Shown here: positions 25,107 through 36,511 of the stretch, in pieces
Layout: each line of letters opens with the position of its first letter
Numbering within the stretch: the first letter of the stretch is position 1
Assembly (NCBI GenBank): GCA_900155495.1
Contig: FTLJ01000815.1
Coordinates: forward strand, 1 to 64,000
DNA: 64,000 nt
Source of the DNA: Porogramme epimiltina
Taxonomy: Eukaryota; Basidiomycota; Agaricomycetes; Polyporales; Polyporaceae
Reading direction: 5' to 3'
Program-made: the position numbers and the translations under genes
Notes under the pieces: generated by a model
Told to the model about the DNA's origin: nothing
Database searches by the model: none
What the model saw: only the letters and a program-made list of their open reading frames with translations

Positions 25107-25956
25107 GGGAGGTTCCTTCAGGTGGGAAGTGGGGTGTGAGCGGTCGGGATGAGGAATGTAGGTGGTGTTGGGATCCCTGAGGATGGATGCTCAGCAGGTC
25201 GGAACCTAAGAGTCTGGATGATCAGTGGCTGACAGAAGGCAAGCAAGAACAGTCTTATATATACGCTCGTCCGATCCATGTAGAACAAAGGCAACTGAAC
25301 ATGGTGCGCATCCCGCCGCCGGGGTCGGAAGGCGCGCGCATAATTAAAACATACGGGATTGCTGCGGGCCCCGCGCGCAAATCCGCGCCAGCGACACCGT
25401 GCCTCCCGCCGTGCTCCCTTACGCCCGTTCATAGGCCTCAGCTGCACGGTGCGCCGTCGAGGAATGCAGCCGATCTGTCATGTTTATCGAGGCGCTGCAC
25501 CGAGCATCGGCGGGACTGCCACCCTTCCGGCTCGCGCGGGCGACTGCACACGCGTGGCGCGTGCGCGCGAGGGAGCCGGCCGCGAGCAAGAGCAAGGGTT
25601 GCCCGACGGTCCCGCGGAGATCCGGGTTCGGCGTATGATTTAGTGGGGCCGCCACAGACTGAAGCGCACCGTCTGCAGGGACGAGCAGCGGCTGTAGCAA
25701 CGCACAAGGATGATAGGCAGGCACGTACAAGCCCACGTCACGCGCACCGGCTCCTGATAGAGGAGGAGGGGAAGCTTTGCCCCCCGAGAGACGCGCGCTG
25801 GGCGCACACGCCACCGACTCCGAACGCTTCCCATCTTGATCTCGACGCTGGCGCCCCGATGGGGCTCCCGTCTGACAATGAGCATGTCGTGGATAGGCAC
25901 GGAAAATAGCTGGAGGGGCAAACAGGGCAAACGCCGCATCTACAGATAGGTGTAGG
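25107..25956. other. Upstream region of the terpene synthase
   Basis: About 850 bases between the terpene synthase start and the 3' end of the F-box/WD40 gene. A TATA element is listed separately. The GC-rich part (25300-25900) holds overlapping frames without recognisable domains. Confidence 0.45.
25255..25263 (-). promoter_or_regulatory. TATA-like element upstream of the terpene synthase
   Basis: The minus strand reads TATATATAA about 150 bases before the terpene synthase ATG. That is a full TATA match at a plausible distance for a fungal 5' UTR. TATA promoters are typical of regulated rather than constitutive genes, which fits a secondary-metabolism enzyme. Confidence 0.4.
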
Positions 25957-28793
25957 CTAGAGTTTGAGGAATGACGTATCGATCCCATGCGAGAAGTCCC
26001 ATATACATATCCTCTGCGGCGTGCGAGAAGGGTCAGCTTGGGCCCCACGCCACGGAAATGGGGCAACTCCACTGACCTGATCCTCCCCACACGAGACAAT
26101 CTGAGTGCCGGCGCGCATGGACGGCGAAGCAGCGGATCACGAGTCAGGGCTGGGATTCCGAGCTAGAGTAGCACGAGCCTAGACTCACCTTCGTGCAATC
26201 GAAGCCGACGCAGAATATCCGTCCGGTGTGGCCGCCCGCCAGGTCGGCGACGGGCGCGCCCGTCTTACGATCCCACACCTGCAAAGTGCGCGCGCGCGCA
26301 TGTGGTGAGCACGGCTGCTGCGCGGGGAACGCTCGGGCAAAGTGCTATGCGCGCGGGGACTAACCTTAACCGTGAAGTCGTAACTCCCGCTTACGACGAG
26401 GTCCGAGCTCAGGGCGACGCTCCGTACGAGGTCTTCGTGCGGGCGGCGGCGGAGCGGGGGCTGCACGGGCTCCCCGGCGGAGGTGTTTGAGCCACATGCC
26501 TCGCAGACGACGCTCCGCCCGAGCCCGGCGGCGACTGGGGCTTTGCTCTCGGCAGTCGGCGAGGTGGACCAGCCTTGAAGGGTGGACACGTCAAGCAGTC
26601 GGATATGCTTGTCGGACGAGCCTGACAGCACAAAGGGGTGTTTGTAGTCGATTGAGGCGATGCTGTGTACAAATGGGACAGGTGAGCGGCGCACGCCGAG
26701 CGGGACATAGGAGGCGCCGACGTCCCGCGAAGGGCGGATAATGGACGGGCACGGGAGGGAGAGGAATGGCGGTGACCTACCCGCGTCGGTGGTGGTTCTC
26801 AAACGTGCGCAGGAGTGCACCCGTGTCTGCATCCCAGAGGCGCAAAGAGCGGTCGCCTGAGACAGAAATGATGTGATTGTGCGAGATGGACACCGCGTTC
26901 ACCGCGGCGCGGTGGGCATTCAGGACGTGCTGTGGGGTCAGGTCCGGGAACAGGTACGTCCGAACCGTCCGATCTGCAGGGCTTGTGAGGATCGCCGTTT
27001 GAAAAAGAGATTAAAGGACACCGTGCATACCCTTCGAACACGATACGAGCCTCTTGTCGTCGAAGCGGACGCAAAGAACGCTGTCCTCGTGGTCGCGGAT
27101 GACCTTGATTGGCTGGTTCTTCGCGAGATCCCACACGACGACGCTTCGATCGCTGCTTGCGCTCGCGAGGACGCCGCGGTGAACGCATATGCTCAACACG
27201 CTGCTCTCGTGCACCCCGTCGAGCACACGCACGACCGAGCCCGTGGCGAGGTCCCATTCGCGGATTGTGCGGTCCTTGGAACCCGTGAAGAGCACCTGAG
27301 TGCCCGTCTCGGGGTACGTGTACAGTTGCAGGCAGTAAATGGTGTTCGTGTGGGAATTGGGCGCGCCGCGCGTCTGCAGGTTGGAGAGCGTGTACGCGCC
27401 TGCGGTGAAGCGGTTGCGGAGGCGGATGTGGGTTTGGTGGAGATGCTTGTAGTTGGGCTTGGAGTGCGAGTGCCGCCCGGTCGCGGGTGATTGTAGAACC
27501 GTTGGTGCCGAATGACGTATGCGGGGGGATCGTGTGGGGCGGGAGGATGAGGATCCTGCTGTGGACGTGAGGATGTGGGCGGGGATGGAGAGGCGGGCGA
27601 GAAGGGAGGTAGAGGCTGATGGTAGTGGTGATGGTGGGTCATCGATGTCCATTGACGCGAACCCAGAGTCGTCGGGGTGTATGGTCTCCTCTTCGCCTTC
27701 GTCTTCCTCGTCGCCCATGCCTTCGTCGTCGGAATCCGAGTCTGCACCAGCTGCGTTTGAGCCCGCGCACCCATCGCGCTCGGCCTTGAACGCGTCAGGT
27801 GGCGAGCACCATTCCCACTTGCGGTCCATGCACAGGCTCTTCCATAACGACTGGTCGTCCGCGAGGGTTCGCCATCGTCGGCATACAAGAGCGCATGTGA
27901 GGAGGGACTGGTAGGGAAGGTAGGAGAATACGTGAAGGGCAATTTCTGTGGGAAGGAGCTGTGGCGTCATGTCAGTATAGGGTTTGACTCGTATGGAAGA
28001 AACGCTGGAGCGGCATTGCGAGTAGCTTAAGTGAATTTCGATCGAACCCAAGCCTTATGAATATCTCATGTAACTGTACGATGTGGTACCGCTCGATTCA
28101 CTGCAGTGCTGCGGAAGCTGGGACGGGGCCTTGAAAGCGGCGGAACGTTTCCTAGATAATGCCTCGCCAAGTACGGAGGGGTACATGTTGGCTGGACGCT
28201 TCAATATGCACCGCTCCGCTACTTCCAAGGCGGCGCTCGCCATCGAGCCAGGTTTCACGTTGTTCGAAGAAACAGTAGTGCAGTTGGATGGTACCTCGTT
28301 CATTCCTCCGGCCCCTCACATTCAACCCGCAGGGAGCACGGGTACCCATGTACGCCGACGTCTTTCTCGTGTGAGTTCTATTATGGGGAGGCCTGCAGCT
28401 AAACCCGGAGAAGAGTGGAGAATACGAGAATAGCTCGCTCAAACGCTATGCTCCTCGCCAAGCCGGACCGAAGGGAAAGCTTAAGGAGGACTCACCCCGA
28501 CAATGTCCAGCTTCAACAGAGGCGCTATGCGGCTCTGGAGCACGGCCAAACTCGACCTCGGAAGGGAAGCGAGGATCCTGTAGGCAAGTTCTAGAGCAGA
28601 GGGAAGGGGTCCGGCGGGGGCAGTTGTGAGGCCGCGCGACGCAAACTATCAGAAGGCCGAGGGACGCACCTTCCCGTTCTTGCACCGTGACCTCGCGCGG
28701 GGCGATCATCAGCCTCGGGTCGGCGCCGGACGGGGCGAGGGCGGCGGGGCTGAGGATGTCGTCGTCGATGTAGCCCTCGTCTGTGGCGAACAT
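25957..28793 (-). CDS. F-box/WD40-repeat protein
   Basis: Exons 28793-28670, 28590-28496, 27958-27031, 26973-26781, 26662-26365, 26278-26189, 26100-26077 (24 nt) and 26013-25957 give 602 residues from the ATG at 28793. An N-terminal helix (LPRSSLAVLQSRIAPLLKLD) runs straight into the F-box LLPTEIALHVFSYLPYQSLL. A variable acidic region and about seven WD40 blades follow (GSKDRTIREWD, SASSDRSVVVWD, VSGDRSLRLWD, SGSYDFTVKVWD, end RICIWDF). This is the Cdc4/Met30/Fbw layout: an SCF adaptor whose propeller binds phospho-degrons. Another ATG at 28971 begins a basic Lys-rich segment (METKAGKLAKDKSR) that may be the real N-terminus through a weak splice. The ATG at 27970 sits just before a splice acceptor and is probably not the start. 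Confidence 0.85.
27959..28495 (-). other. Long (537-nt) intron of the F-box/WD40 gene
   Basis: It separates the N-terminal helix exon from the F-box exon with a GTGAGT donor and CCACAG acceptor. It is about ten times the usual intron size here. Both strands contain 80-115-codon open frames without recognisable motifs. Confidence 0.6.
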
Positions 28794-29217
28794 GGAGGGC
28801 GGAGGGGGGCGAGGGGTGGAGGAGAGGGGTATGGGAGGCGAGGCTTTAGCGACGGGACTGTGCGACGGTGGCACTGGGGGAGGTTGAGGGCAGCGGGGTC
28901 CAAGACGGCCGAGGCTTGGCGGCCTTGAGGCGGCTCTTGTCCTTCGCGAGTTTGCCGGCCTTTGTTTCCATGCGACTCGGGCGTCTCCCTACGTCACTTC
29001 GCCTTCGGACACCGCTCCGTCCAGTGATCCTCGTCCACCAGCCCTGGTCGCAGCTGAGACCGGGACGAGATGCGTTGATGTCCCGCTATGTGCGTGATCT
29101 CTCTATTATTTATATATAGCTTCTAGTACACGCTACACACGCTACACCACCCTGTCTTCCTCAGCAACCAAACACAATCTAAACCTGATGGCGGTCTACA
29201 GGACGTCGCAATCAGCC

Positions 29218-30429
29218 CTAGGAGCAACGGACCGCCAGCCTGCCCCTCGCCTCGGCGCGCGGGAGCTGGCCTATCACCGCCGCGCGGATCCCCTCGGCGT
29301 CGTTGTCCGGGTGCAGCGCGCGGTTGACCGTGATCGCGAGTGCGACGCCCGCGAACGCGGGCTGCGCGAGCACCGCGTCCAGCTGACCCCACTCGAACGA
29401 CGCCAGCACGTCCGCACGGAGCACCAGCAGGGAGATGCTCAGCTTCTCCAGCTGCGCAGAACGCAGCTGCGCGAGCAGCGACGACGCCCACCCCACGCAC
29501 CCCGGCAGCACCAGCCCGTCGATCTCCAGCGAGCGCAGCCGGGCGTTGTGGTGCAGGCTCGGGGCCTCCTGGGCACCTGACGGCCGGAGATGTGTTAGAA
29601 ACGCGCAGACGCCCGAGAATCGGCAGAATCGCAGAATCGTTAGGGGAGACGCACCATTGGCCGTAGTCGGAAGCTCCACAAACAGGTGCTCCAGCGCGGC
29701 GCCGCACGCGCGGAAGAGCGCGTTCAGCACGTCGACGGCGTCGCGCTCCCGCCAGCGGATCATGAGCGACCGGATGCCCACCTCGCCCAGCGCCGCGCAC
29801 GGCAGCAGCCACTCGCGGAGCATCGCGGAGGCCGCCCACGAGTCGACGACGAGCCGCTGCAGGCGCAGAGGTGTGGGCAGCGGGGTCACTGGAGCCTCGT
29901 GCGCGGGCGTGGAGGGGAGTGAGGGCGCGGCGGCCCACCCGACGCGGTAGAAGCAGATACTACGCGCGTTGTGAGCGGCCGCGAGGAGTGTGTGCACGTC
30001 CGCGAAGCGGTCAAAGTACACGTCGGCCAAGACGAGGTGCTCGAGGCGCGCGAAAGCGGCGAGCGCGGCAGCATCGCACCGCCGAAGCGAGATGTACTGC
30101 AGGCCGATGAGCTCGAAGGTCCCAAGGCGGGTGAGATGCGGGACGAGCGCGAGGACGCGGTCGAACCAGCCCTGGTCGCGGGTTGTGCACGAGGGCTCGG
30201 TCACGGAGAGCTTGCGGATGTAGGGCGCAACCGCAGAACAGTCTTCGAGGAATGCTTCGAGTCGGGAGAATCCTTTTGCGCCGAGAATGCGTTGTTCGTA
30301 GAAGAGGTGCGTGCGTGCAGCGGCGAGGCAGGCACGGCCGGCCAGTGTACAGGCAGTGAGGGAGGGGATATCGTTCCAGAGGTGGTCTATCGTCTGGTCG
30401 AGGAGCTCTTGAGGAAGCGTCGAGGTCAT
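29218..30429 (-). CDS. F-box-like protein (family B, copy 1)
   Basis: Exons 30429-29655 and 29576-29218 give 377 residues. The start MTSTLPQELLDQTIDHLWNDI leads an F-box-like helix set with CTLAGRACLAAARTHLFYEQ, followed by leucine-rich repeats without a strict period. The end GRLAVRCS resembles LSVSCI of the paralog at 49323. Members of this Agaricomycete family are annotated as F-box-domain proteins; targets are unknown. The intron (29577-29654, 78 nt) is a multiple of three and has no stop, so its retention would give a 403-residue protein. Codon use is very GC-rich. Confidence 0.78.
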   Translation of the reverse strand: MTSTLPQELLDQTIDHLWNDIPSLTACTLAGRACLAAARTHLFYEQRILGAKGFSRLEAFLEDCSAVAPYIRKLSVTEPSCTTRDQGWFDRVLALVPHLTRLGTFELIGLQYISLRRCDAAALAAFARLEHLVLADVYFDRFADVHTLLAAAHNARSICFYRVGWAAAPSLPSTPAHEAPVTPLPTPLRLQRLVVDSWAASAMLREWLLPCAALGEVGIRSLMIRWRERDAVDVLNALFRACGAALEHLFVELPTTANGASPLTILRFCRFSGVCAFLTHLRPSGAQEAPSLHHNARLRSLEIDGLVLPGCVGWASSLLAQLRSAQLEKLSISLLVLRADVLASFEWGQLDAVLAQPAFAGVALAITVNRALHPDNDAEGIRAAVIGQLPRAEARGRLAVRCS

Positions 30430-30975
30430 GGCACGTCTACTCGAGGACAACTCTGTATGACCTGTGAAACCCTCGAGTCAGACAAGAAGCTCTCGTAGGA
30501 CGTTCAATACACCTACTATTCGGTCGGGCCGACCTTCTCGTGCTGGGTATATGGGGTGGGGTTTGGACGGAGTGATGGTTCAGAACACACCTTGAATGCA
30601 CCTCCTATTCCCCGCCCTCGTTCGAAAACAAAAATCCCACCATTGGCAACTAACGTTTTGTCGGCGGTGGCGGTCTGGGGGAGTGTCGCACCTGAAACGT
30701 TGATCGAGAGCACTGGGCGGCTATACCATCGGCTAGAACCATTCTTACAGACATGATATTGGCACTAGCAGCCCCCTAGTTCTAGATAATTATGACAGTG
30801 GAAGTGACTTATCGGACTTTGAACGAGGATTAGAAGCACGGTTACTTCCCTGTGACTACCGCCGAAATTTGGGCGTTTCCGCGTTGACAGCGCTGTTGTC
30901 GTCCACCTCCATCCCCTCCCCGTCGCCCTCGCCCCGCCCCGCTCCGCCCCCCGCCCCCGTCGTCCTGCCCACGCC
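30430..30975. other. Divergent intergenic region (F-box / CDC10)
   Basis: About 545 bases between two divergent starts. The part next to CDC10 (30880-30970) is a pyrimidine-rich 5' leader, typical of highly expressed fungal genes. No gene is supported. Confidence 0.5.
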
Positions 30976-32349
30976 ATGGCCACCGCTGAGGAGATCCGCG
31001 CCAACTCTTACGTCGGTTTCGACACCATCACGCAGCAGATTGAGCACAAGCTCTTGAAGCGCGGTTTCCAGTTCAACATCATCGTCTGCGGTATGTGTCG
31101 GTCCATATTTTAGCATGCGCGTTTCGTTTACACGGGCGACGCGTCTCGCAGGTCAGACTGGTCTCGGAAAGTCGACGCTCATCAACACCATCTTCGCCTC
31201 GCACCTCATCGACTCCAAGGGTCGCCTCGAGTCCGATGAGCCCGTGCGCCAGACGACTGAGATCCACCCCGTCTCGCACGGTGTGTCTTCTCCATTCTGT
31301 GCTCACATCCCGCACGTTCTTACGGCTGTGTAACTTTAAGTCATCGTCGAGAACGGCGTGAAGCTCCGCCTCAACATCGTCGACACCCCCGGCTACGGCG
31401 ACCAGATCAACAACGAAAACTGGTACGTGCCCGCCTTCCCCGCTCTCCCCCCCTCTCGCTTCCCCTCTCCTTCCTCTTCCCCGCACGCGCCCCCTCCCAC
31501 GCTCGAGCCCCGCGCTGACGTGCGGTGCGCCCGCGCAGCTGGGACCCGATCGTGAAGTACATCAAGGACCAGCACAGCGCGTACCTCCGCAAGGAGCTCA
31601 CCGCGCAGCGCGACCGCCACATCCAGGACACGCGCATCCACTGCTGCTTGTTCTTCATCAACCCGACGGGCCACTCGCTCCGCCCCATTGACGTTATCGT
31701 CATGAAGAAGCTCAGCGAGGTCGTCAACGTCGTCCCCGTCATCGCCAAGTCGGACAGCCTGACGCTCGAGGAGCGGGATGCGTTCAAGCAGAAGGTGCGT
31801 ACATTCGCGTCTGGGACCAGTGGAGAAGTATGGGGTGCTGACGAGGGGTTGTTTGTGTGTGGTGTAGATTCGGGAGGAGTTGGTTTACCACAACATCCGC
31901 CTCTACCCCTTCGACACGGAGGAGAACGATGAGGAGGAGGTTCAGCTTAACGAGAGCATCCGCGTGAGTACTCTTAGCTGTGTGGCTGATAGTATAATAT
32001 TCATTTTCTACTCAGAACATGATCCCCTTCGCGGTTGTCGGCTCTGAGCGCACGGTGATCATTGACGGCAAGCCCGTTCGCGGCCGCAAGAACCGCTGGG
32101 GCGTTGTCAACGTGGAGGACGAGAGGCACTGCGAGTTCGTCTACCTCCGCAACTTCCTGACCAGGTTCGTCTCCTTTCTCTACCCTGCACTGCGCTGCAC
32201 GATATTTACGTTCTGTCTACGTGTCCAGGACACACCTCCAGGACCTCATCGAGACGACGGCGCAGATCCACTACGAGGCGTTCCGGTCAAAACAGCTCCT
32301 CGCGCTCAAGGAGCAGACCAACGCGCGCCCGTCCGCCGCGGCGCAGTGA
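30976..32349 (+). CDS. CDC10: Septin Cdc10
   Basis: Exons 30976-31090, 31152-31280, 31341-31422, 31539-31794, 31868-31963, 32016-32164 and 32229-32349 give 315 residues, close to yeast Cdc10. The polybasic/alpha-0 start [21 protein letters not shown]1 [10 protein letters not shown]3 DTPGYGD, G4 AKSD and the septin-unique element ([17 protein letters not shown]) are all present. There is no C-terminal coiled coil, as expected for the Cdc10 group, which sits at the centre of septin octamers. The product binds GTP and builds filaments at septa and hyphal tips. The intron at 31423-31539 is the only long one (about 116 nt). Confidence 0.96.
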
Positions 32350-34790
32350 ACGGCGCCCCGCGCGCAAAATGCCCCTGCCCCGTCGTCGCCCCTTCGCGCG
32401 CTCGAGGAGCGCGCCGTGATACCCCTCCGCTTCGGTGTGTTTTCAGTTGGATTTCGCTCGCCCCGCTTCGCTTCGCACCTACCTCTCCGACTGCGCCGCT
32501 TGCGATGCGGCCCCGAACGCTCGTTGTTGATGATGCCCCCCTCCCTCTCACCCTCACCCTCACCCGTCCTTGGATGTGCTGGTTGGTTGGTTGGCCCGTG
32601 GACTGGACGTCCGTACTGTGTCTCTCTCCCTTCGCTCCGTATCTGTTGTGTTTACCGCCGTTGTGCCCTACGCTCGTTTATAATAGCATCCTTTCGCGCT
32701 CGTGCCGGAGTGATACCCGTCTACCAGCCCGGAAGCTGAAGTCCTAGGGTTCAAGGTTCAATGTGTGGTGCGCAGGCGCTGCGCGGGCAAGGCGTATTCC
32801 ACTTCCACTCGCACTTGAATGAATCTAGTTCGATAGATCTGTGGTCCGGATCACGATCAAGCTGCTGAAGTGGGACGGTTAAAGGGTTTCCGTCGCTGCC
32901 TTGCGCGGACGGACGCGGTGCGCATGATACTTGCATTGTGTATTGTGCCCTCGAATAAGACTCATTGCGGCGCGCGATCTGACCCGTCCTAGCAAGAAAC
33001 AGGATGCGCCCCGTCCACGTAACCCGAGCAGGCCTCAGGGTAGTACGCTTCTCCCGCGTAGCCCTGCGCCCGGAAAGATCTGCGCCTCTGCACGGGCCGG
33101 CGCACGGAGAGGGCCCCCTTCCCTGCCCGGCCCCGCGCGTGTCGTCCTGAGAGGCCTGAGGCCTGAGAGCCCCCGGTCGTGTTTTGGGTCGCCTCGCGGT
33201 GGGAGCGAGCGAGGAGTTCGTGCTGCCGCGGACGGCCGCGTCGGGCCTCTTGCCGTGACCCCCCCCCCCCCACACACACACCCCGCGGACCATGGCGCGG
33301 TCTCCGCGCGATATGCAGCTGTGGGACGGTGGGTGTTCTCTCCCGAGCGTCCGGCTTGCACAGTACAATTACAAGCTGCTCGGGCGTGATATGGGACGAG
33401 GGGAGCTTGCAAGTTGCGGCGGCGCATCGCTCCGATTGCCTCCCACTCGTCGTGCCGCCCCGAAGAGGGTGGGCGTAAACCCGCGACCCCCGGCTCGACC
33501 GTCCCCCAGATGCGCAAGGGCCCTGCTGTGGGCAGTCGTGTGTACTTCGGCCCGGGTGGTTTGGTACATATCAGCCCGCGCCGCCCTCGAAGCTGCTTAT
33601 AATCAGAAGCAGAAGCAGGGCGCGGATGGGGCGCGTCCCGCGTCCTCGCCCCTCCTCGCCCCCCGTCGCGGCTTCTCGATATCACGCCGGGAGCGTTTAG
33701 GACGCCGGCTCGGGGCCGCGGGGAGAAGGCCCGGGAATCTCGCTGTACCGTTCGGCCGTGCTGCTGTTGTTGAGGTCGATGCGTCTCACGGGAACTGTTC
33801 TAGGTTCAACATGTTGGGGGCTGAAGGGCCCGGGGGCCCGGGGCGAGAGATCTGTGATTCGGACGGGCTTCGTACTTTCTACTTTCAATTCCGCACCAAC
33901 GTAAGCTGGGTACAACTTCGCGCACATTACTACTATGATGTATGGCGGATCGGGGGGGGGAGGAGGTATCGGGTTGAGGTATATATCGGGGGCCTCGGGA
34001 GCCACCGCACCCCGATGGACGGGGGCGGGCAGATGCCGAGGCCGGGAGGGAGGGGAGGGGGGGGTCGGAGGGTACGACTAAATACTAACAAGTGTGCGAG
34101 GGTCCAGGCGCGGAGAACAAGGAAACAGGGAGACGGACGGACGCGCCGAGTCTGGCTAGCAGGGCGGACGGCGGGGACAGCGGACAAGGAACGGACCCAG
34201 GACCGTTAGGGGAGGGCCGACGGTGCACCGCGAGCCAGCCGTGCGCTGCAGCGGAGAGTGGGGTGCTTTCAAGTCGGTGCGGGGTCGTAGCTTCGGGCGT
34301 GTACATAGAAGCCATGGGAAGCTTGCGGGGGTTCCGGGTTTGCGTCGGTGTCCTTCCGCGCGTCGGGTTCGGTCGCGGCCGTCGATAAATATCGGCGTAC
34401 TCGCGCGTGCACGCGGCAGGGCGTGTGGCGTTTTGAGCAATCTGTGCGAATGCGGCGTTTATTGACATGGGTGAGTGGAATGATAATAAGGTGAAAGAGT
34501 GGAGCGCCACGTACAGTGGTCGAATATAAAGGCAATAAATAGCGACAATGTAAAGAATGACTACGGTAAGCTCGTGACGGGGGTCTGCGTGCTCCCATGG
34601 GGTGGAAGAGGTCGGGTGGGAGGAGGGAGCGTCGGTGCTCAGGTGCTCGGGTTTAAGGGTATGGCGAGGGGTAGCGTACGGCGCGAGCGGGCGCGCGGAC
34701 AGAGCGGGCGGTTGCAGAGGGCGGATCGGCGCGGTCGTCGAAGCAGGTCGTGGGAGGGTCGTGATCGTGCTAGGGACGGGACCGCGGCGC
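32350..34790. other. Large convergent GC-rich region without a supported gene
   Basis: About 2.4 kb between the 3' ends of CDC10 and the SH3-protein gene. Beyond the CDC10 3' UTR it holds a CT/CA-rich tract (C-run then CACACACACA at about 33260-33283). It also holds G-runs near 33950-34060 and long overlapping frames on both strands that show no domain, no splice logic and amino-acid composition typical of GC-rich shadows. It may harbour a non-coding transcript or a fast-evolving gene I cannot recognise. Confidence 0.4.
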
Positions 34791-35870
34791 TCACTGCGCG
34801 CGCGTGCTCGTGCCGCTCTTCATCGTCGCCGCCGACGCGCCGGACGCGGAGGACGCGCCGCGGCGGTGGCCACGGGGGCGCTCGCAGAGGCAGAAGCGGG
34901 GGATGACGCCGCGGTCGCCGGCGTTCTTGCCGACGCGCTCGACGAGGCACCACTCGTCCTCGTACTCCTCGAGCATGAGGATGACCTCGCCGACCTTGAT
35001 CGCGAGCTCGTCCGCGAGCGTGGGCACGAACGTGTGCTCGACGAGCATCTTGCGCGGGAGCTTCTGGCCCTTGACGGACGGCTTCGCCCGCAGGCTCGCG
35101 CCCTCGCCGAGCCCTGCGGGCGTCTCGAGGCCGAACGAGGAGGTGCGGCGCGGGCTCACTACGACTGATGGCGTGGCGGGAACGGCGAGGTTGTTGCTGT
35201 TGGAGCGGTTCTCCTCGTGGGTTACCGTAACGGTGGGAAGGTTAAGAGCAGGCGGGCGGGGGGAAGGCGTGCGGGCGGGAGGGCTCGACGCGTCGTAGGT
35301 GGGGGGAGGAGACCGGGCAGCTTCAGCCATCAGGGGGACCTTGATGTCCACAACATTTGACGCATCACTCTTCGTGTTGTTGTGACTGAAGATCTGAGGC
35401 TTCCACTTGGTGTCCTGGAACTGGGCGGTCGGAGGGGGCTCCATGGGGAGGATGACGAGCACCTCTTGCTTCTCCACGGGGGTGCTGTCCACAATCGGAC
35501 GGATCTTCTCGCTGGGGGAGAAGCCGCCGCCTTGGCGGTATTTCTGCGAGGCGGTAAAGGCCTTACGGCGCCTCCAGACAACGATTCGCCATGTAATAAT
35601 GCCTGCGCGAGAGGAGGTGTCCCAGGTCACCTTCCGGATTCTCGCACGTGATATAATGCTCGAAAAACACTCACCCAAAATCAAAACACCCAGGATCACA
35701 AAGAACGCGGTGAGGACCTTGACGGAGGTCGGGAGGACAGTCGCGACTGGCTCGCCGTCCTCTGTCTGGGCGATGTCCCTGGTCTCGAGAACGGCGCGGG
35801 CGAAGTGGCCATCCTGGATGTTTCTCCGCTGGAAGTTGCGGGCGTGAAGGGAAGGGACGATAATGGCCAT
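34791..35870 (-). CDS. Single-pass membrane protein with a C-terminal SH3 domain
   Basis: Exons 35870-35675 and 35602-34791 give 335 residues. An N-terminal extracellular or lumenal part of about 45 residues is followed by one membrane span (LTAFFVILGVLILGIITW) with an Arg-rich stop-transfer (VVWRRRK). A Pro/Ser-rich linker and an SH3 fold near residues 245-310 follow (HTFVPTLADELAIKVGEVI, EYEDEWCLVERV, GDRGVIPRFCL). SH3 domains bind Pro-rich ligands. Such membrane-anchored SH3 proteins in fungi serve polarity or osmosensing scaffolds (Fus1- or Sho1-like), but the membrane part does not match either, so the exact role is open. The span itself is split by the intron, which would break the membrane helix if retained. 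Confidence 0.75.
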   Translation of the reverse strand: MAIIVPSLHARNFQRRNIQDGHFARAVLETRDIAQTEDGEPVATVLPTSVKVLTAFFVILGVLILGECFSSIISRARIRKVTWDTSSRAGIITWRIVVWRRRKAFTASQKYRQGGGFSPSEKIRPIVDSTPVEKQEVLVILPMEPPPTAQFQDTKWKPQIFSHNNTKSDASNVVDIKVPLMAEAARSPPPTYDASSPPARTPSPRPPALNLPTVTVTHEENRSNSNNLAVPATPSVVVSPRRTSSFGLETPAGLGEGASLRAKPSVKGQKLPRKMLVEHTFVPTLADELAIKVGEVILMLEEYEDEWCLVERVGKNAGDRGVIPRFCLCERPRGHRRGASSASGASAATMKSGTSTRAQ

Positions 35871-36511
35871 TAATACAGGGAGAGAAGGAAGAAACGAACG
35901 AAAGGGAGGGGGGCGGAAGGGAAGGAAAGAGAAGAGCAAATGACGTTGGGCCCGCCCCCGAGCGATATATGTGACCGCGCGCTCGTTCGCCGCCATCAAC
36001 TCTGTCCTGTTCGGGGCGGTGCCATCACTCGTCCATCGCCGCGTCCCACCAAACCACTAGGTTTCAGGCACACAGGCGCCCGCTGCCCCCCCGGACACCC
36101 ACGCCGAGTCGCTCGCCTGTCTTCGACACTGTCCACATGGGGGCAGACCGGCGCCGCCATCTTCGCGCAAGTTACATTCGCAATGTTGCCATGCCCACGG
36201 ACCACTGCAGCTAGTTACAACGTGATGGGATAGTACAGCGCACTCTGATATAATGTAACGCACTCTCTGGGGTCGCCCCCGCCCTCTCCGGTCCGTCAGC
36301 GTCCGCCAGGCGGCGGATCCAAGGGCGAGGAGAGTATCGCGCAGTCAAGGATGCGCCCCTAGAGCGGTCCTGGTCAAACAAGAACGGCCCTCCGCGCATC
36401 GTGATAGGTCGAGCTTGCGCAGGTTGCGAACGGATATGCGGGTATGCGGAACACACGCACGGACCCGGCCACTGTTCCCCTCCGCGCCTCCGGCACGCCA
36501 GCTGGCGCATG
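35871..36511. other. Intergenic region upstream of the SH3 gene
   Basis: About 640 bases comprising the SH3-gene promoter and the 3' end of the ankyrin-AAA gene. An ATATATG motif occurs at about 35965. No gene is supported. Confidence 0.45.

Noticed and set aside
27970..28051. Start of the F-box/WD40 protein at 27970 or 28051
   Set aside because: The 28051 start is a TTG codon. The ATG at 27970 lies inside the intron end just before CCACAG, and upstream exons splice in phase into the F-box.
33260..33283. C-run followed by CACACA repeat
   Set aside because: A short microsatellite, not a telomere repeat or CRISPR-like array.
33292..34209. 305-codon plus-strand frame in the convergent gap
   Set aside because: The composition is typical of GC-rich noise (Arg/Gly/Pro). 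It shows no domain, no splice context, and overlaps equally long frames on the other strand.
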